64,000 bases of DNA from an uncultured Roseobacter sp. GTDB lineage: Bacteria; Pseudomonadota; Alphaproteobacteria; Rhodobacterales; Rhodobacteraceae. Positions 9,932-19,757 of the stretch are shown piece after piece. A program made the position numbers and the translations under genes. Below the pieces are notes generated by a model. The model did not search any database and was not told the origin of the DNA. It was given only the letters and a program-made list of their open reading frames with translations. Numbering within the stretch: position 1 is the stretch's first letter; every line of letters begins with the position of its first letter. The DNA lies in NCBI RefSeq assembly GCF_947495025.1, contig NZ_CANLXG010000003.1:434001-498000 (forward strand), read 5' to 3'.

Positions 9932-9979
9932 GAAAATCTGCCATGGCGAAATTCTCTGAATTCGTGGCAGATTTTTTTT
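9932..9979 (+). terminator. Rho-independent terminator after transaldolase
   Basis: The outer arms AAAATCTGCCA and TGGCAGATTTT enclose an inner, slightly bulged GAATTC-type stem, and a run of eight T follows. A separate eight-base-pair hairpin (9900-9907 with 9914-9921) immediately precedes it. The structure ends about 45 bases before the DUF484 start, which argues against the longer start for that gene. Confidence 0.9.
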
Positions 9980-10023
9980 ATGCCGCGTGCTATAAGCCGA
10001 CAAAACAAAAAACCGGGCAGCAG

Positions 10024-10731
10024 ATGACAACCAAACCAAAGATCGAGGACGCACTGCGTGCGGCCATTATCTCGCAACCAGACGTCATTCTGGACGACAA
10101 GGACGTGATGAGCGCACTGGTTACGGCCAATGAAAAGGCCATGGGTGCCAACATCATCGACATGCGCGGCATCGCCATGGAACGCCTGGAAGCCCGGCTC
10201 GACCGGCTTGAGGACACACACCGTTCGGTGATTGCCGCTGCCTATGAGAACCTTGCAGGGACCAACCAGATACACCGCGCCATTCTTCGGATGCTGGATC
10301 CGACGGGTTTTGAGGACTTCCTCAGGGACCTCGGTGGCGAGGTTGCCGAAATCCTGCGCGTTGATCTGGTGCGCCTGGTACTGGAAACGGATCACGCCGA
10401 TGAGGTTCCGGACCTCGATCAACTGGGCGATATACTGAGCCTTTCCGAACCGGGCTTCATCGCCGGTTATCTGTCACAGGGACGCACCGGCAGCACCCGT
10501 CAGGTGACCCTGCGCCAGATACAGGGCGATCCCGGTGGGCTCTATGGCGACAAAGATGGATATATCCGCTCAGAGGCCTGCCTCAAGCTTGATTTCGGAC
10601 CGGGCCGGTTGCCTGGTATGCTGGTGCTGGGTGCCGAGGATCCGCATATGTTCGGTCCGCAGCAGGGCACCGATCTGCTGTTGTTCTTTGCGGGTGTCTT
10701 TGAACGGATCATGCGACGCTGGCTGTCATGA
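10024..10731 (+). CDS. DUF484 family protein
   Basis: This 235-residue protein has the DUF484 layout: an N-terminal helical region with a coiled-coil-like stretch (residues 45-75, MERLEARLDRLEDTHRS), then a GAF-like domain. Proteins of this family commonly precede xerC, as here, but the molecular role is not established. I chose ATG 10024 because longer starts (from 9943) fall inside the upstream terminator. The stop overlaps the xerC start (ATGA), so the two are translationally coupled. Confidence 0.88.
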   Translation: MTTKPKIEDALRAAIISQPDVILDDKDVMSALVTANEKAMGANIIDMRGIAMERLEARLDRLEDTHRSVIAAAYENLAGTNQIHRAILRMLDPTGFEDFLRDLGGEVAEILRVDLVRLVLETDHADEVPDLDQLGDILSLSEPGFIAGYLSQGRTGSTRQVTLRQIQGDPGGLYGDKDGYIRSEACLKLDFGPGRLPGMLVLGAEDPHMFGPQQGTDLLLFFAGVFERIMRRWLS

Positions 10732-11648
10732 CCCTGATCAGCCCGGCAGCACGCGACGCGCTGGAAACCTGGCTGACCCACCAGCAGGCCCTGAAAGGGG
10801 CGGCCGAAAATACACTGACCGCCTATCGCGGAGATGTAGTCGAATTTCTCAGCTTTATCACGGCGCATAAAGCCGAGCCCCAGGGACTGCGCGCGCTGGC
10901 CTCGGTGTCATTGACCGACATGCGGTCCTGGATGGCGCATTCCCGGTCCTCGGGCGTCAGCCCGCGGTCTCTGGCACGCAAATTGTCCGCGGTGAAGGTG
11001 TTTTACCGCTGGCTTGCCGAGCGAGAGGGGTTTGAGCCCACAGCGGTTCTGTCTGTCCGGGCGCCCAAATTCCGCAACAAACTTCCGCGACCGCTGGCCG
11101 AGGATGCAGCGCGGAGCCTGATCGACGCCATTGAGCTTCAGTCAGGTACTCCCTGGGTAGCGGCACGGGACGTGGCCGTGGTGACCCTGCTCTGGGGATG
11201 CGGCCTCCGGATCTCCGAGGCCCTGTCGCTGAAAGGCGCGGACGCCCCCCTGCCCGACAGCCTGCGGATCACCGGCAAAGGCGGCAAAGAACGGCTGGTC
11301 CCCGTACTGCCTGCGGCCCGCGCAGCCGTTGATGCTTATGTCAGGGTCTGTCCCTGGACGCAGGATCCGGACACGGCGCTCTTTCGCGGTGTCCGGGGCG
11401 GCGCATTGTCTGCGGGAGCAATCCAGAAAGTTATGGCACGCGCGCGGATGCAGCTGGGCCTGCCATCCAGTGCCACGCCTCACGCGATGCGGCACAGCTT
11501 TGCGACACACCTTCTGAACGCTGGTGGTGACCTGCGCGCCATCCAGGAACTGCTCGGGCACGCGTCACTGTCCACCACTCAGGCCTACACCGCCGTTGAC
11601 ACCGCCAGACTGATGGAAGTTTACGACCGTACTCACCCGCGGTCCTGA
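10728..11648 (+). CDS. xerC: Tyrosine site-specific recombinase XerC
   Basis: XerC acts with XerD at dif to resolve chromosome dimers. The 306-residue protein has a SAM-like core-binding domain (about 5-95) and a catalytic domain with the full RKHRHY set: Arg in CGLRISEAL, Lys in GKGGKERLVP, His and Arg in HAMRHSFATHLL, His in LGHASLSTTQAYT, and the nucleophilic Tyr in that last motif. The context with DUF484 supports a housekeeping XerC rather than a mobile-element integrase. Confidence 0.94.
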   Translation: MTLISPAARDALETWLTHQQALKGAAENTLTAYRGDVVEFLSFITAHKAEPQGLRALASVSLTDMRSWMAHSRSSGVSPRSLARKLSAVKVFYRWLAEREGFEPTAVLSVRAPKFRNKLPRPLAEDAARSLIDAIELQSGTPWVAARDVAVVTLLWGCGLRISEALSLKGADAPLPDSLRITGKGGKERLVPVLPAARAAVDAYVRVCPWTQDPDTALFRGVRGGALSAGAIQKVMARARMQLGLPSSATPHAMRHSFATHLLNAGGDLRAIQELLGHASLSTTQAYTAVDTARLMEVYDRTHPRS

Positions 11649-11756
11649 AAGCCTCACAGCTTCGTGTCAAAAGGTGATGCCCGTTTTCAGGACAGTCCGT
11701 GCAAAAGTTCCACGCAGCATACAATTGCATACAACCGCGACCACAGGGACAAAATC

Positions 11757-12341
11757 ATGAAATACACAGCAACCATTCTGGCAGCCACATGTTTCGCCGC
11801 ACTGGCAGGCAGCGCCTCTGCAGCCGATTGCGCCTACAACGCCGAGGATCCCTTTGATCTGGAGCAATCAGAAGTCGAAGCGCTCTATGACTGCGTCAAG
11901 GACAAGATGGCCGAAGGTTATGCAAAAGAGGGCGATGAAGTCGGCTCGGTATACCGGACCTGGGCTGTCACCGCGACGGCACCCGCCGTTCAGGGGGCGC
12001 ACAGCAAACGCGCTCTGCTGACATTCGCCAATGATATTGCCGCAGAACAGTACCTGAAATTCGAGGAAGAAGGTGTCGTGATGCCGGTTGGTTCAGTACT
12101 CGCCAAAGAGAGTGTCACGTTCTCCAAAAAGAAAAAGACCGCGCGCCCGGGTCCGCTCTTTATCATGACCAAGGTTGCCGCCGGCGAAGCACCTGAAACG
12201 AACGACTGGGTTTATGGCGGGCTTCAGCCAAACGGCAAGCCGATGAAATTCAAGCAGGCCTTCTGCCATGACTGCCATACCGCCTGGGAAGATCAGGACT
12301 ATCTGGCCTATCCGGTCGAGGACGTCCGCATCAGCAACTGA
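11757..12341 (+). CDS. Cytochrome P460 family c-type haem protein, secreted
   Basis: This 194-residue protein starts with a cleavable signal peptide (MKYTATILAATCFAALAGSASA) and carries one haem c site, CHDCH, near the C-terminus. The fold pattern (RTWAVTATAPAVQGAHSKRAL ... GVVMPVGSVLAKESV ... GPLFIMTKVAAG) is that of the cytochrome P460 family. Known P460 members oxidise hydroxylamine or bind NO through a lysine-crosslinked haem; many marine homologues are uncharacterised. ATG 11757 is preceded by CAGGGA. It is flanked by xerC and phosphatidylcholine synthase with no obvious functional partner. Confidence 0.85.
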   Translation: MKYTATILAATCFAALAGSASAADCAYNAEDPFDLEQSEVEALYDCVKDKMAEGYAKEGDEVGSVYRTWAVTATAPAVQGAHSKRALLTFANDIAAEQYLKFEEEGVVMPVGSVLAKESVTFSKKKKTARPGPLFIMTKVAAGEAPETNDWVYGGLQPNGKPMKFKQAFCHDCHTAWEDQDYLAYPVEDVRISN

Positions 12342-12363
12342 GCCCTCCGGAGCAGATCACCGA

Positions 12364-12396
12364 AGGCCCGCGGCACAGCGCTGCGGGCCTTTTTGT
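12364..12396 (+). terminator. Rho-independent terminator after the P460-family gene
   Basis: A perfect eight-base-pair stem (AGGCCCGC at 12364-12371 with GCGGGCCT at 12383-12390) is followed by a T-rich tract, TTTTTGTTTT. Confidence 0.9.
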
Positions 12397-12432
12397 TTTG
12401 CATCCCCTGCGCGCTTGCGGCAAGAAGCGTGC

Positions 12433-13128
12433 ATGACTGTGAGGTTCCGCGCCCTGTGCGTACATCTGCTGACGGCAACGGGTGCTGTTTTCGCAATGCT
12501 GGCCATGCTGGCCGCCGTCGACGAGAAATGGGACCTGATGTTCCTCTGGCTCGTCGTAGCCTTTTTCGTGGACGGGATCGACGGACCTCTGGCCCGTAAA
12601 TACCATGTAAAGGTAAATGCGCCGGAATTTGACGGCGTGCTGCTGGACCTGATCATTGACTATCTGACCTACGTTTTCATCCCGGCCTTCGCCCTTTTCA
12701 AATCGGGACTGATGGACGGCTGGACGGGCTGGTTTGCGATCATCATCATAACCTTTGCCAGCGCAATGTATTTCGCCGACACGCGCATGAAAACAAAGGA
12801 TAATTCGTTTTCAGGCTTTCCGGGATGCTGGAATATGCTGGTGCTGGTTATCTTTGCGCTTGAACCGAATTTCTGGGTCAGCCTGGCGCTGGTCAGCGCG
12901 CTGGCCGTGGCAATGTTCCTGCCGCTGAAATTTGTGCACCCGGTCCGGACCGAGCGCTGGCGGCTGATCACGCTGCCCATGGCCATTGCCTGGACCTTTT
13001 TTGCCGGCTGGGCCGCCTGGGTCGATTTTCACCCTGAAAGCTGGGCACACTGGGGTCTGGTCATCTCCAGCGTCTATCTGACGTTTGCCGGCATCGCACA
13101 GCAGATCATTCCGGCCCGCGACATCTGA
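12433..13128 (+). CDS. pcs: Phosphatidylcholine synthase (CDP-diglyceride:choline phosphatidyltransferase)
   Basis: This enzyme makes phosphatidylcholine directly from CDP-diacylglycerol and choline, a route typical of alphaproteobacteria. The 231-residue membrane protein has about eight hydrophobic segments. Its CDP-alcohol phosphatidyltransferase motif, DGIDGPLARKY followed by EFDGVLLDLIIDYLTY, shows the metal-binding aspartates. ATG 12433 is chosen because the family starts just before the first helix; the ribosome binding site is weak. It ends six bases before the convergent alkyltransferase gene. Confidence 0.92.
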   Translation: MTVRFRALCVHLLTATGAVFAMLAMLAAVDEKWDLMFLWLVVAFFVDGIDGPLARKYHVKVNAPEFDGVLLDLIIDYLTYVFIPAFALFKSGLMDGWTGWFAIIIITFASAMYFADTRMKTKDNSFSGFPGCWNMLVLVIFALEPNFWVSLALVSALAVAMFLPLKFVHPVRTERWRLITLPMAIAWTFFAGWAAWVDFHPESWAHWGLVISSVYLTFAGIAQQIIPARDI

Positions 13129-13134
13129 GCCGCG

Positions 13135-13590
13135 TCAGATCAGAAATCCGCCTGCCCGCTCATGGCGCAGCAATGCGACCTTTGTCTCCACACCGCCCGC
13201 CCCTGAAAAACCCGTCAGGCCTTTTGCGCCCATCACCCGGTGACAGGGAATGATGATCGCAATCGGGTTCCCGCCACAGGCACCCCCGACCGCCTGCGCA
13301 GGCGCTGACAACCGTCTGGCGATATCGCCATAGGTCACGGTTTCGCCAAAGGGGATTGCGCGCATTTCAGTGCAGACGGCCTGCTGAAACTCTGATCCGC
13401 CCACGCGCAGTGGCAGGTCGAATTCTTCCAGATGACCCGCATCATAGGCGCGCAACTGACGGGCCGCTTCAGTCAGAACCTCTGAGGCCGTCTCCTCTTC
13501 TGCCCTGCCCCATGTCAGGCGGGTGATCTCGCCACCGACCTCGGTGAGCACCAGCGATCCGAATTGCGTATCCACAGTGATTTGGCCCAT
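13135..13590 (-). CDS. ogt: Methylated-DNA-protein-cysteine methyltransferase (Ogt type)
   Basis: This is a suicide repair protein that takes the alkyl group from O6-alkylguanine onto its own cysteine. The active-site motif IIIPCHRVMG and the helix-turn-helix TYGDIARRLSAPAQAVGGA are clear. Starting at ATG 13590 (MGQITVDTQFGSLVL) gives 151 residues, a usual Ogt length; the reading frame is open up to 13722 but the extension is unlike the family. The residues after AVGGA read CGGNP, where many homologues have NGxNP. Confidence 0.9.
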   Translation of the reverse strand: MGQITVDTQFGSLVLTEVGGEITRLTWGRAEEETASEVLTEAARQLRAYDAGHLEEFDLPLRVGGSEFQQAVCTEMRAIPFGETVTYGDIARRLSAPAQAVGGACGGNPIAIIIPCHRVMGAKGLTGFSGAGGVETKVALLRHERAGGFLI

Positions 13591-13722
13591 GCACTGATGC
13601 TGGCCGGGAAACGTTGTCCGTTCAACCCGAAACCTGTGCATTGAACCATCGGTCTGATTTGTCTGGATTTCGCAATCGCAAGCCGTCACTCTGACCCGGC
13701 ATTTAAAAAAAGGAGATTTCAC

Positions 13723-14103
13723 ATGACGCCGGAAGAAAAGGCAGCCGCCTATACAGCCGCGTGGAATTCAAAGGACGCAGCCCGGGTTGCCGGTCATTTT
13801 GCCCCGGAGGCGAGCATTGTGATCAACCGCGGAGATCCTCACAAAGGCCGGACCGCACTGGAAGCCATGGCCGCGGGGTTTCACGCTGAATTCCCTGATC
13901 TGCATCTGACCTGCGACGGCATCCGCGCGGGTGGCGATCATATGATCTATCTCTGGACGCTCGAAGGGCACCACGCGGAAACCGGCAATCACTGCAAGGT
14001 TGGTGGCTGGGAGGAATGGGACCTTGGGCCAGACATGCAGGTTCTGGCCTCAAAGGGCTGGTTTGATGCAGACGACTATCAGCGGCAGGTCGACGGCGGC
14101 TGA
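13723..14103 (+). CDS. SnoaL-like / NTF2-fold protein
   Basis: This 126-residue protein has the NTF2-like layout: an N-terminal helix pair with YTAAWNSKDAARVAGHFAPEA, then alternating strands with KGRTALEAMAAGFHAEFPDLHL and a closing WEEWDLG. SnoaL-like proteins range from polyketide cyclases to small-molecule binders, so no substrate can be given. The start has a strong ribosome binding site, AAGGAGA. It diverges from the alkyltransferase gene. Confidence 0.8.
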   Translation: MTPEEKAAAYTAAWNSKDAARVAGHFAPEASIVINRGDPHKGRTALEAMAAGFHAEFPDLHLTCDGIRAGGDHMIYLWTLEGHHAETGNHCKVGGWEEWDLGPDMQVLASKGWFDADDYQRQVDGG

Positions 14104-14194
14104 GGGCACGCAGCAGAACGGGTCTGGTACTCAAGGTGTAGCGCCGTTCAGAATTGCGCGCTAAAGTGGTATCAAAGGATACAGGACGACCACC

Positions 14195-14659
14195 GTGACC
14201 CAGCTCAGAAAATCTGCACCCGCCAGCCGGAGACCGCGCCATTCGCCCACTGCAAGCCGGGCAGCACCAGGTGTTTCGCTCCGGAAAATGTCGGTACGGG
14301 CACAGTCCAGTGCTGCGGTTCAGCGCCTGGTGCAGCTGCGTGCACGGGCCGGTGCGGTCGCGCAACGCGAGGACGACGATGCGATTTCCGTCACCAGCTA
14401 CACATCAGGCTGGCTGAGCAATGGCCCGTTCTTCGAGCACATCCGTTTCAGCGATGGCAGCTACTGGAGCACTAAGATTGCAGCTTCTAACGGCCGGCAC
14501 GTTTACCTCGATATCCGCGCGGGCCTGCACAAGGGAGAGGGGTATTCCGTACGCGACGCGGACGGCTACAAGGCAGGAGAAGTCAGATCCTGGCTGATCG
14601 GCAGGCACGCGGATCTTGCGGACCACTGGCGCGCCTATCGGGCAGCCGCAACCAAATAG
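14195..14659 (+). CDS. Hypothetical protein with basic Ala/Arg-rich N-terminus
   Basis: This 154-residue protein starts at GTG with AGGACG upstream. The first 60 residues are low-complexity, Arg/Ser/Ala-rich and likely disordered; they contain AAVQRLVQLRARAG. The C-terminal 90 residues look folded, with alternating strands and many aromatic residues (TSYTSGWLSNGPFFEHIRF, DGSYWSTKI, HVYLDIRAG). I recognise no family. The disordered head with a VQRL phrase in front of a compact domain resembles short proteins found with extracellular contractile injection systems, but no such system is in this window, so this is speculation. Confidence 0.6.
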   Translation: MTQLRKSAPASRRPRHSPTASRAAPGVSLRKMSVRAQSSAAVQRLVQLRARAGAVAQREDDDAISVTSYTSGWLSNGPFFEHIRFSDGSYWSTKIAASNGRHVYLDIRAGLHKGEGYSVRDADGYKAGEVRSWLIGRHADLADHWRAYRAAATK

Positions 14660-14681
14660 AACCGACGATGCGGGCAGGCAC

Positions 14682-14951
14682 TCATTCCGGATGCCGCTTC
14701 AGCCTCCACATTTTGCCATTCTCGTCCTGCTCTGCAACGCCCTCAGCTTCCATCATAGCAAGCAGTGTACGGGAAATATGCCCGACATGTTCCACATGAC
14801 CCATGTAAATACCGAGTGCCTTTCCGACATCCACATTTCTGAGACCGTCCTGACCTTTGTTTTCTGCGTCAGTCAGAACGAAGTGAACGGCGGCTTTCAG
14901 ATCTGAAATAGCACGCTGCGCAGTGCCATAGACCTCGCTCCTGCTGTTCAT
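14682..14951 (-). CDS. Small hypothetical protein, possible winged-helix fold, coupled to ileS
   Basis: This is an 89-residue soluble protein whose ATG overlaps the ileS stop (ATGA), so it is translationally coupled. The predicted pattern is helices followed by a short hairpin ([22 protein letters not shown]), which resembles a small winged-helix domain of the kind that separates fast from slow promoter clearance proteins; no specific family is recognised. There is no cysteine and no membrane segment. Confidence 0.65.
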   Translation of the reverse strand: MNSRSEVYGTAQRAISDLKAAVHFVLTDAENKGQDGLRNVDVGKALGIYMGHVEHVGHISRTLLAMMEAEGVAEQDENGKMWRLKRHPE

Positions 14952-17863
14952 GCCAGAGCCTCGTCACATCGCCCGCAGACGCCCGCGTGGCTGTGACTGC
15001 CGACGTCGGGCAGCACCTTCCAGCAACGCGCACATTTTTCACCTTCGGCGCGGGCAAATGCCACAGCCACGCCTGGCACTTCGGGCAAAGTGAAAGCATC
15101 CGACGGGGTTGCTTCACCGCTGACGGTGATCTGTGACGTAATACAGATATCACCGAATGGCAGAGCCGAAACCGTCGCACGCAGCGCATCATCGGCCACA
15201 AAAACTGTGGGAGCCGCCTCAAGCGAGGCGCCGATGACCTTGTTCGTTCGCTCAATCTCCAGCGCGGCGGTCACGACACGGCGTACGGACCGCACGCCGG
15301 ACCATTTTGTGGCCAGATCCGGATTGAGCCAGGTGCCCGGCGTTTCGGGGAAATCCACCAGGTGCACCGAGCTGTCATCGCCCGGGAGCCGCTCCAGCCA
15401 GACTTCTTCCATCGTGAACACCATGATCGGCGCCAGCCATGTGGTCAGGCGGTGAAACAGCAGATCGAGCACAGTGCGCGCGGCGCGCCGCTGGACGGTA
15501 TCGCCGTCGCAGTAAAGCGCGTCCTTGCGGATATCGAAGTAGAATGCCGACAGATCCACGGTGGCAAAGGTAAAGACCGCCTGCCAGACACCCTGAAAGT
15601 CAAACCGCGCATATCCGTCACGAACGGTCTTATCCAGCTCTGCCAGACGGTGCAGTACCCACTGCTCCAGTTCCGGCATATCCGCCGGCTCCACGCGATC
15701 CGCCTGAGAAAAGTCGGACAGCGACCCCAGCATATAACGCATCGTGTTGCGCAGACGGCGATAGCTGTCGGCTGTTCCCTTCAGGATTTCCGGCCCGATC
15801 CGCTGATCAAGCGTGTAATCCGTCTGGGCCACCCAGAGCCGCAGAATATCCGCACCATACTGTTTGATCACCTCTTCCGGCACGATCGTGTTGCCGATCG
15901 ACTTCGACATCTTGAAGCCCTTTTCGTCGAGCGTCATTCCATGCGTGACCACGTTTCGGTAAGGCGCGCGGCCTGTGGTGCCCACAGACTGCAGAAGCGA
16001 AGAATGGAACCAGCCGCGGTGCTGGTCGGTACCTTCCATATAGACATCCGCGATACCGTCCTCGGTGCCGTCCGCACGGTCACGGAGGGTAAAGGCGTGG
16101 GTAGAGCCTGAATCAAACCAGACATCCAGAATATCCATCACCTGGGTGTAGTCGTCCGGGTTCACGATACCGCCAAGGAACCGGTCTTTGGCGCCTTCCT
16201 CGTACCAGGCATCCGCCCCTTCGGCTTCAAAAGCCTCAGTGATCCGCGCATTTACCTCAGGGTTGCGCAGCAGATAGTCATCGTCCGTGGGCAGCGCCCC
16301 GTTTTTCGTGAAGCAGGTCAGGGGTACACCCCAGGCGCGCTGACGCGACAGTACCCAGTCGGGGCGTACTTCCATCATCGAATGCAGGCGGTTACGGCCC
16401 GATTGCGGTGTCCACTTTACGTTGTCGATCTCGGTCAGGGCACGCTCCCGGATTGTGGTGCCATGCATGTCCTGTCCATCCCCTACCGGCTTGTCGATAG
16501 CAGCGAACCACTGAGGCGTATTGCGATAGATCACCGGCGCTTTGGACCGCCATGAATGCGGATAGCTGTGCCTGATCTTGCCGCGCGCCAGCAACCCGCC
16601 GACCTCGACCAGCTTGTCGATGACAGCGGCGTTGGCGTTGCCCTCTTTGCCGTTGGGCTTCAGGATCGCCTTTCCCCCGAAAAACGGCAGATCATCACGG
16701 AAACGGCCGTCGTCGTTGACGTTGTACGTGATCACCTGCTGCAGCATGCCCAGCTCGCGGTAGAGTTCATATTCCTCCATACCGTGGCTAGGCGCACAGT
16801 GAACAAAGCCTGTGCCTTCGGTATCGGTTACAAATTCTGCGGCCCGGAAATCACGGATATCATCCCATTCGCCCTCGCCACCTTCTGCGCCGGCAAGTGG
16901 GTGCTGCAGACTGATCTTCTCCAGATCTTCATTGGTGATATCGCAAAGACGCCTGTACATCGTCTCATCCAGGCGCGCGCGGCCCAGAACATCGGCAGCA
17001 AGGGCGTCCGCCAGGATATAGCGCTCACCAATGCGCGCCCAGCATTCTTCAGGGCGACCCGTGATCTCGTACAGCCCATAGGAGATGTTCTCGCCGTAAA
17101 CCACAGCCTTGTTGGACGGCATGGTCCATGGCGTCGTTGTCCAGATCACCACCTGCGCGCTGTCCAGCGTGGCATCACCGGTACCCACGACACGGAACTT
17201 CACCCAGACGGTGAAACTCTCCTTGTCGTGGTATTCCACCTCGGCTTCGGCCAGCGCCGTCTGCTCCACCGGCGACCACATCACCGGTTTTGACCCCTGA
17301 TAGAGGGTTCCGTTCATCAGGAACTTCATGAATTCCTCGGCGATCACGCGCTCGGCATGATAGTTCATCGTCAGATAAGGATCAGCCCAGTTGCCGGTAA
17401 CGCCCAGACGTTTGAATTCCTCACGCTGGATGTCGACCCAGCCTGCTGCGAACTGGCGGCATTCGCCGCGGAACTCGTTGATCGGAACTTCGTCTTTGTT
17501 CTTGCCCTTCTTGCGGTACTGTTCCTCGATTTTCCACTCGATCGGCAGACCGTGGCAGTCCCAGCCAGGAATATAGCGCGCATCAAATCCCATCATCTGG
17601 TGCGAGCGCACGATCATATCCTTGATGGTTTTGTTCAGCGCGTGTCCGATGTGCAGATGGCCGTTGGCATAGGGCGGGCCATCGTGCAGCGTAAAGGGCG
17701 CACGGCCTTCCTTTTCGCGCAGGCGGTCATAGACCCCCATCTCTTCCCAGCGTTCCAGCCAGCCGGGTTCGCGCCGGGGCAGGCCAGCGCGCATCGGAAA
17801 ATCGGTGCGGGGAAGGTTCAGAGTGGATTTATAGTCGGGAGACTGAGGCGTATCGGCGCACAT
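14948..17863 (-). CDS. ileS: Isoleucyl-tRNA synthetase
   Basis: This class I aminoacyl-tRNA synthetase charges tRNA-Ile. The 971-residue protein has the HIGH motif at residues 71-74 ([12 protein letters not shown]), the editing domain in the middle, the KMSKSIGN loop near residue 650, the anticodon-binding domain, and a C-terminal zinc finger with two CxxC pairs (KCARCWKVL and VCGRCDE). Length and domain order are normal. AAGGAC precedes the ATG. Confidence 0.97.
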   Translation of the reverse strand: MCADTPQSPDYKSTLNLPRTDFPMRAGLPRREPGWLERWEEMGVYDRLREKEGRAPFTLHDGPPYANGHLHIGHALNKTIKDMIVRSHQMMGFDARYIPGWDCHGLPIEWKIEEQYRKKGKNKDEVPINEFRGECRQFAAGWVDIQREEFKRLGVTGNWADPYLTMNYHAERVIAEEFMKFLMNGTLYQGSKPVMWSPVEQTALAEAEVEYHDKESFTVWVKFRVVGTGDATLDSAQVVIWTTTPWTMPSNKAVVYGENISYGLYEITGRPEECWARIGERYILADALAADVLGRARLDETMYRRLCDITNEDLEKISLQHPLAGAEGGEGEWDDIRDFRAAEFVTDTEGTGFVHCAPSHGMEEYELYRELGMLQQVITYNVNDDGRFRDDLPFFGGKAILKPNGKEGNANAAVIDKLVEVGGLLARGKIRHSYPHSWRSKAPVIYRNTPQWFAAIDKPVGDGQDMHGTTIRERALTEIDNVKWTPQSGRNRLHSMMEVRPDWVLSRQRAWGVPLTCFTKNGALPTDDDYLLRNPEVNARITEAFEAEGADAWYEEGAKDRFLGGIVNPDDYTQVMDILDVWFDSGSTHAFTLRDRADGTEDGIADVYMEGTDQHRGWFHSSLLQSVGTTGRAPYRNVVTHGMTLDEKGFKMSKSIGNTIVPEEVIKQYGADILRLWVAQTDYTLDQRIGPEILKGTADSYRRLRNTMRYMLGSLSDFSQADRVEPADMPELEQWVLHRLAELDKTVRDGYARFDFQGVWQAVFTFATVDLSAFYFDIRKDALYCDGDTVQRRAARTVLDLLFHRLTTWLAPIMVFTMEEVWLERLPGDDSSVHLVDFPETPGTWLNPDLATKWSGVRSVRRVVTAALEIERTNKVIGASLEAAPTVFVADDALRATVSALPFGDICITSQITVSGEATPSDAFTLPEVPGVAVAFARAEGEKCARCWKVLPDVGSHSHAGVCGRCDEALA

Positions 17864-18109
17864 TTCGGGCGTCCTTCGGATCGGTGGTGTTCACGGAAAA
17901 ATAGCAGGTCGGCGCGAGCAACTCAGCACCCTGGCCCGGCGTCTCATGGATCAGAGCGCCGGGGAAATAATTCGTATGATGATCGTGCATGACGAAAACA
18001 TGCGGCCTTATAGGCAGGCGTGTCAAAATCGACAAGACCAAAGACAGCGCTTCTTCTCACCGGACGTACGCCGGGGGAAAGGCCGGTCCGCACCGGGGGC
18101 GCAGCCGCG

Positions 18110-19726
18110 TCACCGGTTCACGTGGGCCCAGACTTCTGACATCACGACCGATCCCTCGCCCACTGCGGACGCCACCCGCTTTACCGACCCGGCCCGCACA
18201 TCGCCCACGGCAAACACCCCGGGCAGCGACGTTTCGTACTGGGACCGCCCACCACATTCGGCCCCGGTGCAGACAAACCCGCTTGCATCCAGGTCGACCA
18301 GTCCCGACAGCCAGCCGGTATTGGGTGCAGCACCCACCATCACAAAAAGCGATGAGGTCCGAAGATCCCAGTTCTGCCCGGAATTTTTGTCACGGATCGT
18401 CACCGCCTCCAGCTGCTCTTCTCCGTGCAGTGCACAGACCTCGGTGCGCGTGTGAATGGTGATCCGCGGATGTGTTTCGAGCCTCTGCAGCAGATAATCC
18501 GACATCGAACTGGCCAGCCCGTCGCCACGCACCAGCACATGCACATGTCGTGTTGTGCGCGCCAGAAACATGGCCGCCTGCCCGGCAGAGTTCCCGCCGC
18601 CGATCACGGCAACCTCGCTGTCGCGGCACCAGCGCGCCTCGACCTCTGTCGCTGCATAGTAAACGCCCGCGTTCTCCAGCCGCTCCAGACCCTCGAGCGG
18701 CATCCGGCGATACTGAACACCGGTAGCAACGATCAGCGCTTTCGCAGATACTTCCTGGCCATCATCCAGTGTCACATGGAAATACTTCTCGGCACACTGG
18801 TGCAATGCCTCGACCCGCCGCGGCACCGAGAAACGCGTGCCGAATTTCATCGCCTGCACTTCTCCGCGTCCGACAAGATCGCCACCCGAAATACCAGTAG
18901 GGAAACCCATGTAATTCTCAATCCGGCTCGACGTGCCAGCCTGCCCGCCAATCGCCAGGTCCTCCAGCACCAGCGCGCGCAGGCCCTCTGCACCGGCATA
19001 GACGGCCGAGGCGACACCTGCGGGACCACCACCTACGATCAGCACGTCAAACGTTCCGGCTTCGCCCAGCCTGAGGTCCATACCCAGTGCTTCGGCCACG
19101 GCGCGTGGCGTGGGTGGGTCAATCTTGCGCTCTCTGCCAAAGAGAACACCCGGATGCGCGCGGTCGATCCCGCATTGCGCGGCAAGCTCCATGGCCTCGT
19201 CAGAATCTGCGGCAATCTCGCGATAGGGAATGCGGTTGCGCGCAGCGAAACCGGCGACCTGTCGTATGTCGCGGCTGATCTCCGGTCCAATCAGCGTCAG
19301 CACGCTGTCAGATTCGCGCAGCGCGCGCTGTCGTCGCGCGGCCAGAACCGTCACGATTATGTCGCTCATCTCCGGCACATCCGACATCAGCTGCAGCATC
19401 GCATCGCGCGGCACACACAGCAATTCGCTGTCCACAACCGCCCGCGCGCCTGCCAGAGACACACCGCCGGAGAGGAACTGCAGATCTCCGAAAAACTGTG
19501 ACGGGCCCAGCGTCGCACTCCCCATCCGCGTCATCGTCCGCGGGTCGACCGCTTCGACCTCTCCCTGCAGTACAAAGTGAAATAGTTCGGTCGCATGGCC
19601 CGGCTCCTGGACCATCTCACCCGCGCTGAACTTTATCACTGTGCCGACACGCCGCATCATCGTGACATGCGCGGCCTCAAGCGGCGTGCGCACCATTGTC
19701 TTCAGATCGGCAGCAAAACTTTCCAT
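18110..19726 (-). CDS. Cyclic-nucleotide-binding domain fused to a thioredoxin-reductase-like flavoprotein lacking CxxC
   Basis: This is a 538-residue three-part protein. Residues 20-135 form a cNMP-binding/Crp-like beta-roll (FHFVLQGEVEAVDP, FFGDLQFLSGG). Residues 140-215 look like a thioredoxin-fold remnant. Residues 225-538 are a thioredoxin-reductase-type FAD/NAD(P)H core with FAD motif IVGGGPAGVASA (230-241) and NAD motif VIGGGNSAGQAA (374-385). Where thioredoxin reductase has CATC, just before the NAD motif, this protein reads YYAATEVEARWC, so the redox-active disulphide is missing. It probably moves electrons from NAD(P)H to something other than thioredoxin, perhaps gated by a ligand. 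Related fusions exist, with unclear function. Confidence 0.85.
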   Translation of the reverse strand: MESFAADLKTMVRTPLEAAHVTMMRRVGTVIKFSAGEMVQEPGHATELFHFVLQGEVEAVDPRTMTRMGSATLGPSQFFGDLQFLSGGVSLAGARAVVDSELLCVPRDAMLQLMSDVPEMSDIIVTVLAARRQRALRESDSVLTLIGPEISRDIRQVAGFAARNRIPYREIAADSDEAMELAAQCGIDRAHPGVLFGRERKIDPPTPRAVAEALGMDLRLGEAGTFDVLIVGGGPAGVASAVYAGAEGLRALVLEDLAIGGQAGTSSRIENYMGFPTGISGGDLVGRGEVQAMKFGTRFSVPRRVEALHQCAEKYFHVTLDDGQEVSAKALIVATGVQYRRMPLEGLERLENAGVYYAATEVEARWCRDSEVAVIGGGNSAGQAAMFLARTTRHVHVLVRGDGLASSMSDYLLQRLETHPRITIHTRTEVCALHGEEQLEAVTIRDKNSGQNWDLRTSSLFVMVGAAPNTGWLSGLVDLDASGFVCTGAECGGRSQYETSLPGVFAVGDVRAGSVKRVASAVGEGSVVMSEVWAHVNR

Positions 19727-19757
19727 GGGTCACTCCTCACCGCGAAGAGCAACCCGC

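Noticed and set aside
9943..10023. Longer N-terminus for the DUF484 gene
   Set aside because: The extension begins inside a strong terminator hairpin and T-run and is not typical of the family; ATG 10024 was used.
17829..17990. A small minus-strand frame overlapping the ileS start, considered as a leader peptide
   Set aside because: It carries no run of isoleucine codons, has no attenuator-like hairpin and lacks a ribosome binding site.
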